DNA from: Sphingomonas sp. CCH21-G11
Lineage (GTDB): Bacteria; Pseudomonadota; Alphaproteobacteria; Sphingomonadales; Sphingomonadaceae
Direction: 5' to 3'
Length of the DNA stretch: 64,000 bases
Assembly (NCBI RefSeq): GCF_001555965.1
Contig: NZ_LSHX01000054.1
Location: forward strand, 62,001-126,000
The notes under the pieces were generated by a model. It saw nothing but the letters and a program-made list of their open reading frames with translations. It did no database searches and was not told where the DNA came from. A program made the position numbers and the translations under genes. Below are positions 9,301 to 19,040 of this stretch, piece by piece (the first letter of the stretch is position 1; each line of letters starts with the position of its first letter).

Positions 9301-12000
9301 TCACGCACCAAAGGTGCGCTGCCACCAGCCGCGCCGGGGCGGGCCGCTCGCCATGGCCGCTTCGACCGTTTCACCCGCACCGTCGGCGGCTTCCGCATCG
9401 ACCGGCGCGGGATCCGTCGCCGGTTCGGTCGTCGCCGGCTCCGGTTCCGCCGGGGCGTCGGCAACGGGCGCGGCATCCGCCTTGCGGCGCGTGCGCCGCG
9501 CCTTGGGCTTCGCGGCGGCTTCCGCCTCGGCCACCGGCGTTTCGGCTGCCGGCACCGCCGGCTCGACCGATTCGGCGGGTTCCGCTGCCTTGCGCCGGGT
9601 ACGACGCGCCTTGACCGGTTCGGCCGGCGGGTCGAGCGTCGTCGGTTCGGCCGTTGCCGGCGCTTCCGATACAGGTGCCGCGGCGACCGTCTCGACCGAC
9701 ACCGTCTCATCGGCGATGTCGGCCTTGGTGGTCCGGCGGCGGCTGCGCTTGGGTTTGGCCGGCGCGTCCATCGGCGCGATCGGCGCTTCCGCGTCCACCT
9801 CGGCTTCGTCGGCTTCGTCGGTCTCCGCGGCGGTCATCGGTGCGGGCGCATTGTCGGTGTCGGCGACGATCGCGTCGCCGCCCTCCGGTCGCCGTCCGCC
9901 GCGACGGCCGCGACGACGGCGCTTGCGACGCTCGCTGGCTTCGGCGCTTTCGGCCTGGCCCGTCGCCTCGCGCTCGTCGCGGGGCATCTCCTCGCCGCCA
10001 TCCGCGTCTTCGGCATCGTCACGATCGCCGGACCCGCGATCGTCGGACGTGCCGTCCGCTTCGAGCTCGCCATCCTCCCGATTGCGGCCGCGCCGTCCCC
10101 GGCGGCGGCGGCGGCGGCGGCGCGCGCCGTCGGCCTCGCTCTCCCCGGCGTCGCGGCGCGGCTGCGCCTCGCGGGCGGCGGGTTCGTCCTCCTCCTCGAA
10201 ATCCTCCTCGACCTCGGGATAGTCGTCGTCCTCGACATCGTCCGCGATCGGCTCGAACTTCGGCGTAAAGGCGGGCGGCGGGCCCGACGCCTCGACCGAC
10301 ATCCGCGCGCCTTCCAGCTCGCCGTCGGTCGCGACCTCGATCGACACGCCATAGCGCAGCTCGATCTCCGCCAGCTCGCCGCGCTTCTTGTTGAGCACGT
10401 AGAGCGCGGCTTCCTGGCTGGCGCGCAGCGTCAGCTGGCTGCCGCGGCCGCGCGCCGCCTCGTCCTCGATCAGCCTCAGCGCCGACAGCCCGGCCGACGA
10501 CGCGGTGCGGACCAGGCCGGTGCCCTCGCAATGCGGACACTGGCGGGTCGATGCTTCGAGCACGCCGGTGCGCAGCCGCTGGCGGCTCATCTCCATCAGC
10601 CCGAACGAACTGATCCGGCCGACCTGGATGCGGGCGCGATCGTTCTTCAGCGCCTCCTTCATCGCCTTTTCGACCTTCCGGACGTTCGATCCGTGGTCCA
10701 TGTCGATGAAGTCGATGACGACCAGGCCCGCCATGTCGCGCAGGCGCAACTGGCGCGCGATTTCCTGCGCGGCTTCCAGATTGGTCTGGGTCGCGGTCTG
10801 CTCGATATTGTGCTCGCGCGTCGAACGGCCCGAGTTGATGTCGATCGACACCAGCGCCTCGGTCGGGTTGATCACCAGGTAGCCGCCCGATTTCAGCTGG
10901 ACGACCGGATGGTACATCGCCGCCAGCTGGTCCTCGACATGGTGACGCTGGAACAGCGGCACCGCGTCGGCATATTGCTTCACCCGCCGCGCGTGGCTCG
11001 GCATCAGGAGCTTCATGAACTCCTTGGCCTGGCGATAGCCCTCCTCGCCCTCGACGATCACCTCGTCGATGTCGCGGTTGTAGATGTCGCGGATGGCCCG
11101 CTTGATCAGGTCGCTGTCGCCATAGACCAGCGCGGGCGCGGAGGATTGCAGCGTGGTTTCGCGGATGCCGTCCCACAGCCGCGCCAGATAATCGAAATCG
11201 CGCTTGATCTCGACCTTGGTGCGCTGAAGCCCGGCGGTGCGGACGATGCAGCCCATCGTCGGCGGCAGCTGCAGGTCGGCCATGATCGACTTCAGCCGCT
11301 TGCGGTCGCCGGCGTTGCTGATCTTGCGGCTGATGCCGCCGCCATGCGCGGTGTTGGGCATCAGCACGCAATAACGCCCGGCAAGGCTCAGATAGGTGGT
11401 CAGCGCCGCGCCCTTGTTGCCGCGCTCCTCCTTGACGACCTGGACCAGCAGCACCTGGCGGCGGCGGATCACGTCCTGGATCTTGTAGCGACGGCGCAGG
11501 TTCATGCGCCGCTGGCGCAGCGCCTCCACCGCGTCATCGCCGCCGTTGCGGCCGCGCCGGCGGGGTCCGCCCTCGTCGCCCGCTTCGCCATGTTCGTCGT
11601 CGTGGTCGGCATCGTCATGGTCGTGATCGGCATCGGCGCGCTCGTCGTCGTCGCCGTCGTGATCGTCGTCGTCGCCTTCCTCGGCCGCGCGCAGCGCCGC
11701 TTCCTCGGCGGCATGCTCGGCTTCCTCGCGCAGCAACGCTTCGCGGTCTTCCTTGGGGATCTGGTAATAATCGGGATGGATTTCACTGAACGCCAGGAAA
11801 CCGTGGCGATTGCCGCCATAATCGACGAACGCCGCCTGCAGCGAGGGTTCGACGCGGGTTACCTTGGCGAGATAGATATTGCCCTTGAGCTGCTTGCGCT
11901 CGGCGGATTCGAAGTCAAACTCCTCGATCCGGTTTCCCTTGACGACCGCGACCCGGGTTTCCTCCCGGTGGCGAGCGTCGATCAGCATACGCGTGGTCAT
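9301..12000 (-). CDS. rne: Ribonuclease E/G
   Basis: 899 residues. Endoribonuclease for mRNA decay and rRNA/tRNA processing. The S1 domain begins near residue 35 and is split by a long Asp/His/Glu-rich insert (about residues 100-150). The catalytic core follows, with metal-ligand regions IDINSGRSTR and VVIDFIDMDH and the zinc-link CPHC (RQCPHCEGTG). The C-terminal third is disordered, alternating acidic and arginine-rich blocks, with Ala/Pro/Glu repeats to the end, and is the likely degradosome scaffold. The frame extends to 12222, but the ATG at 12000 has a GGAG 8 bases upstream and starts at the family N-terminus MTTRMLIDARH. Confidence 0.95.
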   Translation of the reverse strand: MTTRMLIDARHREETRVAVVKGNRIEEFDFESAERKQLKGNIYLAKVTRVEPSLQAAFVDYGGNRHGFLAFSEIHPDYYQIPKEDREALLREEAEHAAEEAALRAAEEGDDDDHDGDDDERADADHDHDDADHDDEHGEAGDEGGPRRRGRNGGDDAVEALRQRRMNLRRRYKIQDVIRRRQVLLVQVVKEERGNKGAALTTYLSLAGRYCVLMPNTAHGGGISRKISNAGDRKRLKSIMADLQLPPTMGCIVRTAGLQRTKVEIKRDFDYLARLWDGIRETTLQSSAPALVYGDSDLIKRAIRDIYNRDIDEVIVEGEEGYRQAKEFMKLLMPSHARRVKQYADAVPLFQRHHVEDQLAAMYHPVVQLKSGGYLVINPTEALVSIDINSGRSTREHNIEQTATQTNLEAAQEIARQLRLRDMAGLVVIDFIDMDHGSNVRKVEKAMKEALKNDRARIQVGRISSFGLMEMSRQRLRTGVLEASTRQCPHCEGTGLVRTASSAGLSALRLIEDEAARGRGSQLTLRASQEAALYVLNKKRGELAEIELRYGVSIEVATDGELEGARMSVEASGPPPAFTPKFEPIADDVEDDDYPEVEEDFEEEDEPAAREAQPRRDAGESEADGARRRRRRRRGRRGRNREDGELEADGTSDDRGSGDRDDAEDADGGEEMPRDEREATGQAESAEASERRKRRRRGRRGGRRPEGGDAIVADTDNAPAPMTAAETDEADEAEVDAEAPIAPMDAPAKPKRSRRRTTKADIADETVSVETVAAAPVSEAPATAEPTTLDPPAEPVKARRTRRKAAEPAESVEPAVPAAETPVAEAEAAAKPKARRTRRKADAAPVADAPAEPEPATTEPATDPAPVDAEAADGAGETVEAAMASGPPRRGWWQRTFGA

Positions 12001-12429
12001 TATGATGTCTCCGGCCGCGCCGGCCCGCGATACGCGCGGACGCGCGGCGATAAAGGCGGGTCGAGCGGGCCGGATTGGCACCGCCGCCGCGGATTTCGCT
12101 AATTGCTTCTGCGCGCCCGGCACGGCCGGACCAGTGGTCCGGCGCCTCCACCATCGCCTGCTCCCGGCCGGATAGGGCCGTTTCGAGCAGATCGAGGGAA
12201 AATTGCCACATGCGCGCGTCAACCTGATGAACCGGGAACTAAGGTGCGCGATCGCGCGGCCCCGGCGAAACGACCGGGATCATCCCCAGTCGGTCACCTA
12301 GGTAGCATCGCGTCGCGCACGCGGCAACACCGCTGGCACGGCAAGTTTTCCGCGCCATTCGCATGCCCCACGGGCATCGTTACGCAATAAAGCTGGACCG
12401 GTGCGGGATCGCCCGGCCATATCGCCCGG
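12001..12429. promoter_or_regulatory. Intergenic region between rne and the amidase gene
   Basis: 429 bp without a convincing gene. It must hold both divergent promoters and the rne leader. Visible structure: a perfect 8-bp inverted repeat around one central base at 12126-12142 (ccggacca/tggtccgg), and a small hairpin at 12363-12377 (atgccc/gggcat). In E. coli the rne leader is long and mediates RNase E autoregulation, so the 12126 hairpin is a candidate for that role; this is inference. I cannot place promoters with confidence. Confidence 0.4.
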
Positions 12430-13515
12430 GTGAGCGCGCTGATGGCACTGATCGCCGCCTGGTGCTGGGGCATTCCGGGCTGGGCGGGGTTGATCGACGG
12501 GATGGAAATCGCGCCCGGCCGGCTGATCGTGCGTGCCGATGCGCGACTGGGCGCGGGTCCGGCGATCGCGATCGACATCGATGCTGGGGCCGGGGCGATC
12601 CGCGCCCGGCCGCCCGGCCTCGCGCCGCGCACCGAGCTGCGCGTCACCGTCGTCCCGACCGCGGATGCGCGCTTTGCCCGTGCGCTGGCGGAACGGCGCG
12701 CCGGCTTGCTGCCGCCGTTCAGCTATGTCGCCGCCGCCGCGGTGCCGCCGGAGCGGGTGCGCATCGCGCTGCCGCCCGCGCGGCCCGCGCCGCCGCTGCC
12801 CACGGTCGCGGGTGGCGATCCGACCCGGCCGCTCGTCGTGATCGATCCCGGCCATGGCGGCCACGATCCCGGCGCGGTTTCCGATGGCCTGCGCGAAAAG
12901 GACCTGACGCTGGCGATCGCGCGCGCGATCCGCGACCGGCTGGTCGCGGACGGGCGGGTGCGCGTGGCGTTGACGCGCGACGACGACCGCTTCCTCGTGC
13001 TTCAGGAACGTTATGGCATCGCACGGCGCCTGCGCGCCGACCTGTTCGTCTCGATCCATTGCGACAGCGCGCAGTCGACCGCCGCCAGCGGCGCGAGCGC
13101 CTACACGCTGTCCGAAGTCGCCTCCGACAAGGAGGCTGCACGGCTGGCCGCGCGCGAAAACCGCGCCGACCTGCTCGCCGGCGTCGATCTCGACGGGGCG
13201 CAGGCGGATGTGTCCTCGATCCTGATCGACCTCGCCCAGCGCGAGACGATGACCGCGTCGGCCGGTTTCGTCGACCTGCTCGCGCGCGCGCTGGCCGACC
13301 GGGTGCCGATGCGCGCCCGTTTTCACCGCATGGCTTCGCTGGTCGTGCTCAAGGCGCCCGACCTGCCCTCCGTCCTGTTCGAGGCGGGCTATGTCTCCAA
13401 TCCCGCCGATGCCGAACGGCTGGCGTCGCGGGCCGGACAGGACGGAATTGCCGCCGGCATGGCCCGGGCGGTCGAGGTGCATTTCGCGCGGCGGCTGGCG
13501 TCGCAACCCCGCTGA
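12430..13515 (+). CDS. N-acetylmuramoyl-L-alanine amidase (Amidase_3)
   Basis: 361 residues. Zinc amidase that cleaves the bond between MurNAc and the stem peptide in the periplasm, used for daughter-cell separation. Catalytic elements are visible: DPGHGGHDPGA (His), REKDLTL (Glu), VSIHCDSA (His) and VLFEAGYVSN (Glu). The N-terminal 110 residues are less conserved and include a hydrophobic start (ALMALIAAWCWGIPG) that probably serves as signal. An AMIN-like role for the N-terminal part is possible. The start is GTG at 12430; ponA follows after 69 bp. Confidence 0.92.
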   Translation: MSALMALIAAWCWGIPGWAGLIDGMEIAPGRLIVRADARLGAGPAIAIDIDAGAGAIRARPPGLAPRTELRVTVVPTADARFARALAERRAGLLPPFSYVAAAAVPPERVRIALPPARPAPPLPTVAGGDPTRPLVVIDPGHGGHDPGAVSDGLREKDLTLAIARAIRDRLVADGRVRVALTRDDDRFLVLQERYGIARRLRADLFVSIHCDSAQSTAASGASAYTLSEVASDKEAARLAARENRADLLAGVDLDGAQADVSSILIDLAQRETMTASAGFVDLLARALADRVPMRARFHRMASLVVLKAPDLPSVLFEAGYVSNPADAERLASRAGQDGIAAGMARAVEVHFARRLASQPR

Positions 13516-13584
13516 GCTGCGATCCGGCCGGTCGGGCCGGCTTGACGCTGGCACCGGAAATGATTCCTGCTAGAACGCGCGGCG

Positions 13585-16101
13585 ATGACCGTTCGTGATG
13601 CGTCCGCCGAAGAATTGCTGCTGAGGCCCGATGCCGGTTCCGCCGGCGGGTGGCGCGCGACGTTGGGCCGGTGGCGCGGGCGCTGGTGGTTTCGCCTGAT
13701 CGCCTGGGTGGCGCTGGTCGCGGGGCTGGGCGTGCTGGCGCTGTGGCTGCTGATCGGCCGCGACCTGCCGTCGGTCGATGCGCTGCGCACCTATGAACCG
13801 CCGCTGCCCACCAATGTGCGCGACATCGCCGGCGAGCCGATCCACTCCTATGCGCGCGAACGGCGCGTCGAGCTGGCGTTCGACGAATATCCCGACCTGC
13901 TGGTCAAGGCCTATCTGGCGGCGGAGGACCGCACCTTTTTCGAGCATGGCGGGGTCGACTATCCGGGCATCGTCGCCGCGCTGATCACCAATCTGCGCAG
14001 CGACGGCCGTCCCGTCGGCGCGTCGACGATCACGCAACAGGTGGCCAAGAACCTGCTGCTCACCAACGAGGTAAGCTATGTCCGCAAGGCGCGCGAGGCG
14101 CTGCTCGCCTATCGGATCGAAGACACGCTGACCAAGCAACAGATCCTCGAGCTTTATCTCAACCAGATCTTCCTCGGCCGCAACGCCTATGGCGTCGAAG
14201 CCGCGGCCGATGCCTATTTCGGCAAGCCGCTGTCCGAGCTCACCCTCCCGCAGTTCGCCTATCTGGCGATCCTGCCAAAGGGGCCGTCCAACTACGATCC
14301 GGTGCGCAACCATGATCGGGCGCTCGCCCGGCGCAACTGGGTGCTGGGCGAAATGCGGCGCAACGACTTCATCACCGAGGCGCAGTATCGCGAGGCGGTG
14401 GCGACGCCGCTCGTCACCTTTCAGCGCGGCGCGCGCCCGCCGCTGCCATCGGGCGGCTATTTCATCGAGGAAGTGCGTCGCGAGCTGCTCGAACGCTTCG
14501 GACAGGACAGCAAGGACGGTCCGCACAGCGTCTATGCGGGCGGGCTGTGGGTGCGCACGTCGCTCGATCCGGCGCTGCAGGAATATGCCGCCCAGGCGAT
14601 GCGCGACGGGCTGATCCGGTTCGAACGCGGGCGCGGCTGGTCCGGGCCGATCGCGACGGTCGATTTTGCGGGCGACGACTGGCGGGGGCCTTTCGCGGCG
14701 ACCAACATTGCGCTGACCTATCAGGACTGGCGCGCCGCCGTGGTGGTGGCAAGGGACGCAGGGGCAGCGACGATCGGCTTCACCGACGGGCGGACGGCCA
14801 CACTGGCGCGCAGCGACGCGGCGATGCCGGTGCGCGGCCGCGGCGGGGCGGCCTTTGATGCGCTGAAGCCAGGCGACGTCATCGCGGTGGCGCCCGCCGC
14901 CGGCGGCTTTGCCCTGCGGTCGATTCCGCGCGTGTCGGGCGGGATGGTCGTCGAACAGCCCGCGACCGGCCGCGTGCTGGCGATGCAGGGCGGGTTCGAT
15001 TCGCGCATCCAGGCGTTCAACCGCGCGACCCAGGCGATGCGTCAGCCGGGATCGACGATCAAGCCGGTGGTCTATACCGCCGCGCTTGAAGCGGGGCTGA
15101 CCCCGGCGTCGATCATCGTCGACGGGCCGTTCTGCGTCGACCAGGGCGCAGGGCTGGGGGTCAAATGCTTCCGCAACTTCGGCAATGCGCGCTCGGCGGG
15201 GCCGCGCACGCTGCGCTGGGGCATCGAACAGTCGCGCAACCAGATGACGGTGCGCCTGGCCGCGCAGACCGGCATGGACCGCGTGACCCAGGTGATGAAA
15301 ACGCTGGGGGTCGGGGAATATCCCCGCTATCTCTCCTTTGCCCTGGGCGCGGGCGAGACGACCGTCATGCGCATGGTCAACGCCTATGCGATCCTGGCCA
15401 ATCAGGGCCGGGCGCTGCGACCGACGCTGATCGATTATGTCCAGGACCGGCGTGGCCGGGTGATCTGGCCCGAAAATTGGCGCCCCTGCGCGCGCTGCAA
15501 CGCGGACGACTGGGACGGTGGCCCGATGCCGCGTCCGCGCACCCGCGCGCGCCAGCTGGTCGATCCGGTCAGCGCATACCAGATGGTGCATGTGATGGAG
15601 GGTGTGATCGAACGCGGCACCGCGACGACGCTGCGCGACCTGAAACGCCCGATCATGGGCAAGACCGGCACGTCGAACGGCCCGCGCGACGTGTGGTTCA
15701 TCGGCGGCACGCCCCAGATGATCGCGGGGCTGTATCTCGGTTACGATTCGCCCGCCAATCTCGGCGGCTACGCCCAGGGTGGGACGATCGCTGCGCCGAT
15801 TTTCAAGGCGTTCGCGCAAAAGGCCTATGCCGGGTTGCCGGTGCTTCCCTTCCGCGCGCCGGCGGGCACGCGCATCTCGCGCGTCGACCGGGCGAGCGGG
15901 CGGCCGGTGACGGGCTCCTGGCCGGCCACCGGCGATCCCAAGCCGGCGGTGATCTGGGAAGCGTTCAAGCCGGAAAGCGAGCCGCTGCGCACCGCGCGTC
16001 GCACCGAACGCGCCGCGCGCCCGGTCGAGAAGGCCGCCGAAACGCCCGCCGCGCGGGCCCGCGACAGCGACTTCTTGCAAAGAGAGGGCGGAATCTACTA
16101 G
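13585..16101 (+). CDS. ponA: Penicillin-binding protein 1A, bifunctional
   Basis: 838 residues. A short cytoplasmic tail and membrane helix (about residues 35-58) are followed by the GT51 glycosyltransferase domain (catalytic Glu in AAEDRTFFEHGGVD, about residue 114), an OB-like linker and the transpeptidase with SxxK (GSTIKPV), SxN (SRNQ) and KTG (GKTGTSNGPRD). It polymerises and cross-links peptidoglycan. The C-terminal tail ends in a basic/alanine-rich stretch. It follows the amidase closely, forming a cell-wall pair. Confidence 0.96.
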   Translation: MTVRDASAEELLLRPDAGSAGGWRATLGRWRGRWWFRLIAWVALVAGLGVLALWLLIGRDLPSVDALRTYEPPLPTNVRDIAGEPIHSYARERRVELAFDEYPDLLVKAYLAAEDRTFFEHGGVDYPGIVAALITNLRSDGRPVGASTITQQVAKNLLLTNEVSYVRKAREALLAYRIEDTLTKQQILELYLNQIFLGRNAYGVEAAADAYFGKPLSELTLPQFAYLAILPKGPSNYDPVRNHDRALARRNWVLGEMRRNDFITEAQYREAVATPLVTFQRGARPPLPSGGYFIEEVRRELLERFGQDSKDGPHSVYAGGLWVRTSLDPALQEYAAQAMRDGLIRFERGRGWSGPIATVDFAGDDWRGPFAATNIALTYQDWRAAVVVARDAGAATIGFTDGRTATLARSDAAMPVRGRGGAAFDALKPGDVIAVAPAAGGFALRSIPRVSGGMVVEQPATGRVLAMQGGFDSRIQAFNRATQAMRQPGSTIKPVVYTAALEAGLTPASIIVDGPFCVDQGAGLGVKCFRNFGNARSAGPRTLRWGIEQSRNQMTVRLAAQTGMDRVTQVMKTLGVGEYPRYLSFALGAGETTVMRMVNAYAILANQGRALRPTLIDYVQDRRGRVIWPENWRPCARCNADDWDGGPMPRPRTRARQLVDPVSAYQMVHVMEGVIERGTATTLRDLKRPIMGKTGTSNGPRDVWFIGGTPQMIAGLYLGYDSPANLGGYAQGGTIAAPIFKAFAQKAYAGLPVLPFRAPAGTRISRVDRASGRPVTGSWPATGDPKPAVIWEAFKPESEPLRTARRTERAARPVEKAAETPAARARDSDFLQREGGIY

Positions 16102-16125
16102 CCCGCGCCGGTTCCGGGCATGCGT

Positions 16126-16161
16126 CCGCCATGGCCACCATCCGGACCGTGGCGGTTTTTT
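16126..16161 (+). terminator. Rho-independent terminator/attenuator ahead of prfB
   Basis: Stem ccgcca (16126-16131) / tggcgg (16150-16155) with partial inner pairing, immediately followed by six T (16156-16161). The Shine-Dalgarno GGAGA of prfB starts at 16162. This ends ponA transcription 60 bp after its stop, yet leaves no room for a separate prfB promoter downstream of the hairpin. Confidence 0.7.
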
Positions 16162-16172
16162 GGAGACAGTGA

Positions 16173-17300
16173 ATGCGCGCCGAAGCGCAGGGACATATCG
16201 AGACGATCCGGGACGCCTTGGCCTTGTTGCGCCGCTTCCTCGACTGGGACCGTGCGTTGCGCCGGCTGGACGAGCTCAACGCGCGGGTCGAGGACCAGAG
16301 CCTGTGGGACAATCCCAAGCTTGCCCAGGACGTGATGCGCGAACGCCGCCGCCTGGACGAGGCGATCGGCGCGACGCGGGCGATCGAGCAGGAACTGTCC
16401 GACACGGTCGAACTGATCGAAATGGCCGAGGCCGAGGGTGACGACGCGATGGTCGACGAGGGCGTCGCCGCGCTCGGCCAGCTGGCGGTGCGCGCCGATG
16501 CCGACAAGGTGAAGGCGCTGCTGAACGGCGAGGCCGACGCCAACGACACCTATATCGAGATCAATTCGGGCGCGGGCGGCACCGAAAGCCAGGACTGGGC
16601 CGAAATGCTCCAGCGCATGTACACGCGCTGGGCCGAGCGGCGCGGGATGAAGGTCGAGCTGATCGACTATCATGCCGGCGAGCAGGCCGGGATCAAGTCG
16701 GCGACGCTGCTGGTCAAGGGCGAGAACGCCTATGGCTATGCCAAGACCGAAAGCGGCGTTCACCGCCTGGTGCGGATCAGCCCCTATGACAGCTCGGCGC
16801 GGCGCCACACCAGTTTCTCGTCGGTGTGGGTCTATCCGGTGATCGACGACAATATCGAGGTCGAGATCAACGAAAGCGAGCTGCGCATCGACACCTATCG
16901 CGCGTCGGGTGCGGGCGGGCAGCACATCAACACGACCGACTCGGCGGTGCGCATCACCCACCTGCCGACCGGCATCGTCGTCCAGTGCCAGAACCAGCGC
17001 AGCCAGCACAAGAACAAGGCGGAGGCTTATAACCAGCTGCGCGCGCGCCTTTATGAGCGCGAGCTGGCGGAGCGCGAGGCGGTGGCCAATGCCCAGAACG
17101 CGACCAAGACCGACATCGGCTGGGGCCACCAGATCCGTTCCTATGTCCTCCAGCCCTATCAGCTGGTGAAGGACCTGCGCACGGGCATGACCTCGACCAG
17201 CCCGGGCGACGTGCTCGATGGCGATCTCGACCCGTTCATGGCCGCCGCGCTGTCGCAGCGCGTGACCGGCGAGAAGGTCGAAGTCGAGGATGTCGACTAG
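16173..17300 (+). CDS. prfB: Peptide chain release factor 2
   Basis: 375 residues. It terminates translation at UGA and UAA. The catalytic GGQ loop is [18 protein letters not shown] (about residue 248). The stop-codon tripeptide reads SPY ([15 protein letters not shown]) where E. coli has SPF, a change I believe is common in alphaproteobacterial RF2. The gene is one uninterrupted frame: no in-frame TGA near codon 26, so the E. coli-type autoregulatory frameshift is absent. The last 11 bp overlap the next gene. Confidence 0.96.
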   Translation: MRAEAQGHIETIRDALALLRRFLDWDRALRRLDELNARVEDQSLWDNPKLAQDVMRERRRLDEAIGATRAIEQELSDTVELIEMAEAEGDDAMVDEGVAALGQLAVRADADKVKALLNGEADANDTYIEINSGAGGTESQDWAEMLQRMYTRWAERRGMKVELIDYHAGEQAGIKSATLLVKGENAYGYAKTESGVHRLVRISPYDSSARRHTSFSSVWVYPVIDDNIEVEINESELRIDTYRASGAGGQHINTTDSAVRITHLPTGIVVQCQNQRSQHKNKAEAYNQLRARLYERELAEREAVANAQNATKTDIGWGHQIRSYVLQPYQLVKDLRTGMTSTSPGDVLDGDLDPFMAAALSQRVTGEKVEVEDVD

Positions 17301-18075
17301 CGTGCGCCGCGGTCCGCCCGGCCCGGCCGCCGTCGCCCGCCTTGTCGGGCTCGCGGCGCTGTGCCTGGTGGCGGGGTGCGAGGCGCGGACCAACGCCGCC
17401 GATGAGCTCAAGGCGGACGATGCCGGTCCCTTTCCTGCCGCCGACCGTCCGGTCGCGTCGATCGTCTCGACCCGCTGGTCGACCGAAGAAGCGCGCGACC
17501 GGGTCAACGAAGCCGACCGGGTGATGGACCGCGCGGGCATCCGCCCCGGCATGACGGTGGCGGATATCGGGGCGGGCGAAGGCTATTATACCATCCGCCT
17601 GGCGCAGCGCGTCGGCGCGGACGGGCGCGTGCTGGCGGAGGACATCATTCCCGCCACCCGCGACGCGCTGGCCGAACGTGTGACGCGCGAGCGGCTCGAC
17701 AATGTCAGCGTGCGCCTGGGCCTGCCCGCGGATCCGCGCCTGCCCGAAAACAGTTTCGACCGCATCCTGATGGTCCACATGTACCATGAGATCGAGGAAC
17801 CCTATGCGTTCCTGTGGCGGATGCGCCCGTCGCTGCGCCCCGACGGCCGCGTGATCGTGGTCGATGCCGACCGCCCGACCCAGAATCACGGCACCCCGCC
17901 CGCGCTGCTGCGCTGCGAATTCGCGGCGGTCGGCTATGCGCTGGTCGACCTTCAGCCGATGGCGTCGGCGGGCGGATACATGGCGACGTTCCGCGTTGCC
18001 GGCCCGCGTCCCGACCCCGCCGCGATCAAGGCATGCCGGATGCCGGGGCAGGGCAGGGTACCGCAGGGGAGCTAG
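17290..18075 (+). CDS. Exported SAM methyltransferase-like lipoprotein
   Basis: 261 residues. The N-terminus reads as a lipoprotein signal (basic start, hydrophobic [12 protein letters not shown] with the lipobox Cys at about residue 33), followed by a class I methyltransferase fold: motif [17 protein letters not shown], then [15 protein letters not shown] and the late strand [11 protein letters not shown]. This resembles the predicted methyltransferases of COG4798. Export of a SAM-dependent enzyme is odd since SAM is cytoplasmic; it may bind another ligand, or the hydrophobic start may not be cleaved. It starts inside prfB (11-bp overlap), so it is translationally coupled. Confidence 0.78.
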   Translation: MSTSVRRGPPGPAAVARLVGLAALCLVAGCEARTNAADELKADDAGPFPAADRPVASIVSTRWSTEEARDRVNEADRVMDRAGIRPGMTVADIGAGEGYYTIRLAQRVGADGRVLAEDIIPATRDALAERVTRERLDNVSVRLGLPADPRLPENSFDRILMVHMYHEIEEPYAFLWRMRPSLRPDGRVIVVDADRPTQNHGTPPALLRCEFAAVGYALVDLQPMASAGGYMATFRVAGPRPDPAAIKACRMPGQGRVPQGS

Positions 18076-18087
18076 GGCGGGCAGTGG

Positions 18088-18185
18088 CCCCGGCCTTCGG
18101 GGTTCCCCGCAAAGTACTACTTTGCGGGGGCCCCCTGCGCCGGGGCGACGGGATGGAGCAGCGTCGTCCCGGCGGAGGCCGGGAC
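18088..18185. repeat. Dispersed palindromic repeat, two hairpins
   Basis: Between the methyltransferase-like gene and thyA. Hairpin one has outer arms ccccggc (18088-18094) / gccgggg (18139-18145) and an inner perfect 10-bp stem ccccgcaaag (18105-18114) / ctttgcgggg (18120-18129). Hairpin two is gtcccggc (18166-18173) / gccgggac (18178-18185). The second has the look of the widespread proteobacterial 'cgtcccggcgaaggccgggac' type of REP sequence. No T-tract follows. Confidence 0.6.
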
Positions 18186-18245
18186 CTCTCACCAACTGAG
18201 AGCCCCCCTTGGCGCGCCAGTCCCACCCCGCTACCGTCCTGACCC

Positions 18246-19040
18246 ATGCGGCAATATCATGAGCTGATGCAGCGCGCGCTCGATCATGGCGCGGAGACGA
18301 TGGACCGGACGGGCGTCGGCACGCGGTCGGTGTTCGGGCACCAGATGCGCTTCGACCTGGCGGAGGGCTTTCCGCTGGTCACGACCAAGAAGCTGCATCT
18401 GCGATCGATCATCATCGAATTGCTGTGGTTCCTGCGCGGCGACACCAATGTCCGCTGGCTGCAGGAACGCAGGGTCAGCATCTGGAACGAATGGGCGGAC
18501 GAGGCGGGCGAGCTCGGCCCGGTCTATGGCAAGCAGTGGCGGCACTGGGAAACCGCCGACCACCGCGAGGTCGATCAGATCGCCCAGCTGATCGACATGA
18601 TCCGCACCAACCCCGCGTCGCGCCGCCAGATCGTCAGCGCATGGAACCCGGGCGAGCTCGACCGCATGGCGCTCGCGCCCTGCCACTGCCTGTTCCAGAC
18701 CCATGTCGCCAACGGCCGGCTGTCGCTCCAGCTCTATCAGCGTTCGGCCGACATCTTCCTGGGCGTGCCGTTCAACATCGCCTCCTATGCGCTGCTGACC
18801 CACATGCTCGCCCAGCAATGCGATCTTGAGCCGGGCGAGTTCATCTGGACCGGCGGCGATTGCCACCTTTACGCCAATCATCTGGATCAGGCGCGGCTGC
18901 AATTGTCGCGCACGCCGGGGCCGCTGCCGCGGCTGGAGATCACGCGCCGCCCCGACGCGATCGACGGCTATGCGTTCGAGGATTTCGTGATCCACGATTA
19001 CGTCGCCGACCCGCATATCGCCGCCCCGGTGGCGGTTTGA
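18246..19040 (+). CDS. thyA: Thymidylate synthase
   Basis: 264 residues, exactly the E. coli length. It methylates dUMP to dTMP using methylene-tetrahydrofolate, releasing dihydrofolate. Visible: [19 protein letters not shown] at the start, the catalytic Cys in [12 protein letters not shown] (about residue 146), the dUMP-binding [19 protein letters not shown] and the C-terminal PVAV. Its stop overlaps the first codon of folA, which recycles the dihydrofolate it produces. Confidence 0.98.
   Translation: MRQYHELMQRALDHGAETMDRTGVGTRSVFGHQMRFDLAEGFPLVTTKKLHLRSIIIELLWFLRGDTNVRWLQERRVSIWNEWADEAGELGPVYGKQWRHWETADHREVDQIAQLIDMIRTNPASRRQIVSAWNPGELDRMALAPCHCLFQTHVANGRLSLQLYQRSADIFLGVPFNIASYALLTHMLAQQCDLEPGEFIWTGGDCHLYANHLDQARLQLSRTPGPLPRLEITRRPDAIDGYAFEDFVIHDYVADPHIAAPVAV

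Noticed and set aside
10531..12102. Long plus-strand open frame (523 codons) with a very hydrophobic Val/Ile-rich stretch
   Set aside because: It is the antisense of the Asp/His-rich codons of rne; reverse complements of GAC/CAT repeats give Val/Met. The minus-strand gene has all RNase E motifs.
13570..16080. 836-codon minus-strand open frame opposite ponA
   Set aside because: An antisense shadow of a GC-rich gene; rich in Arg/His/Pro, no domain, no start context, while the plus strand encodes a complete PBP1A.
16173..16260. Possible programmed +1 frameshift in prfB
   Set aside because: The frame is open from ATG to stop with no in-frame TGA near codon 26 and no CTTTGA slippery site.
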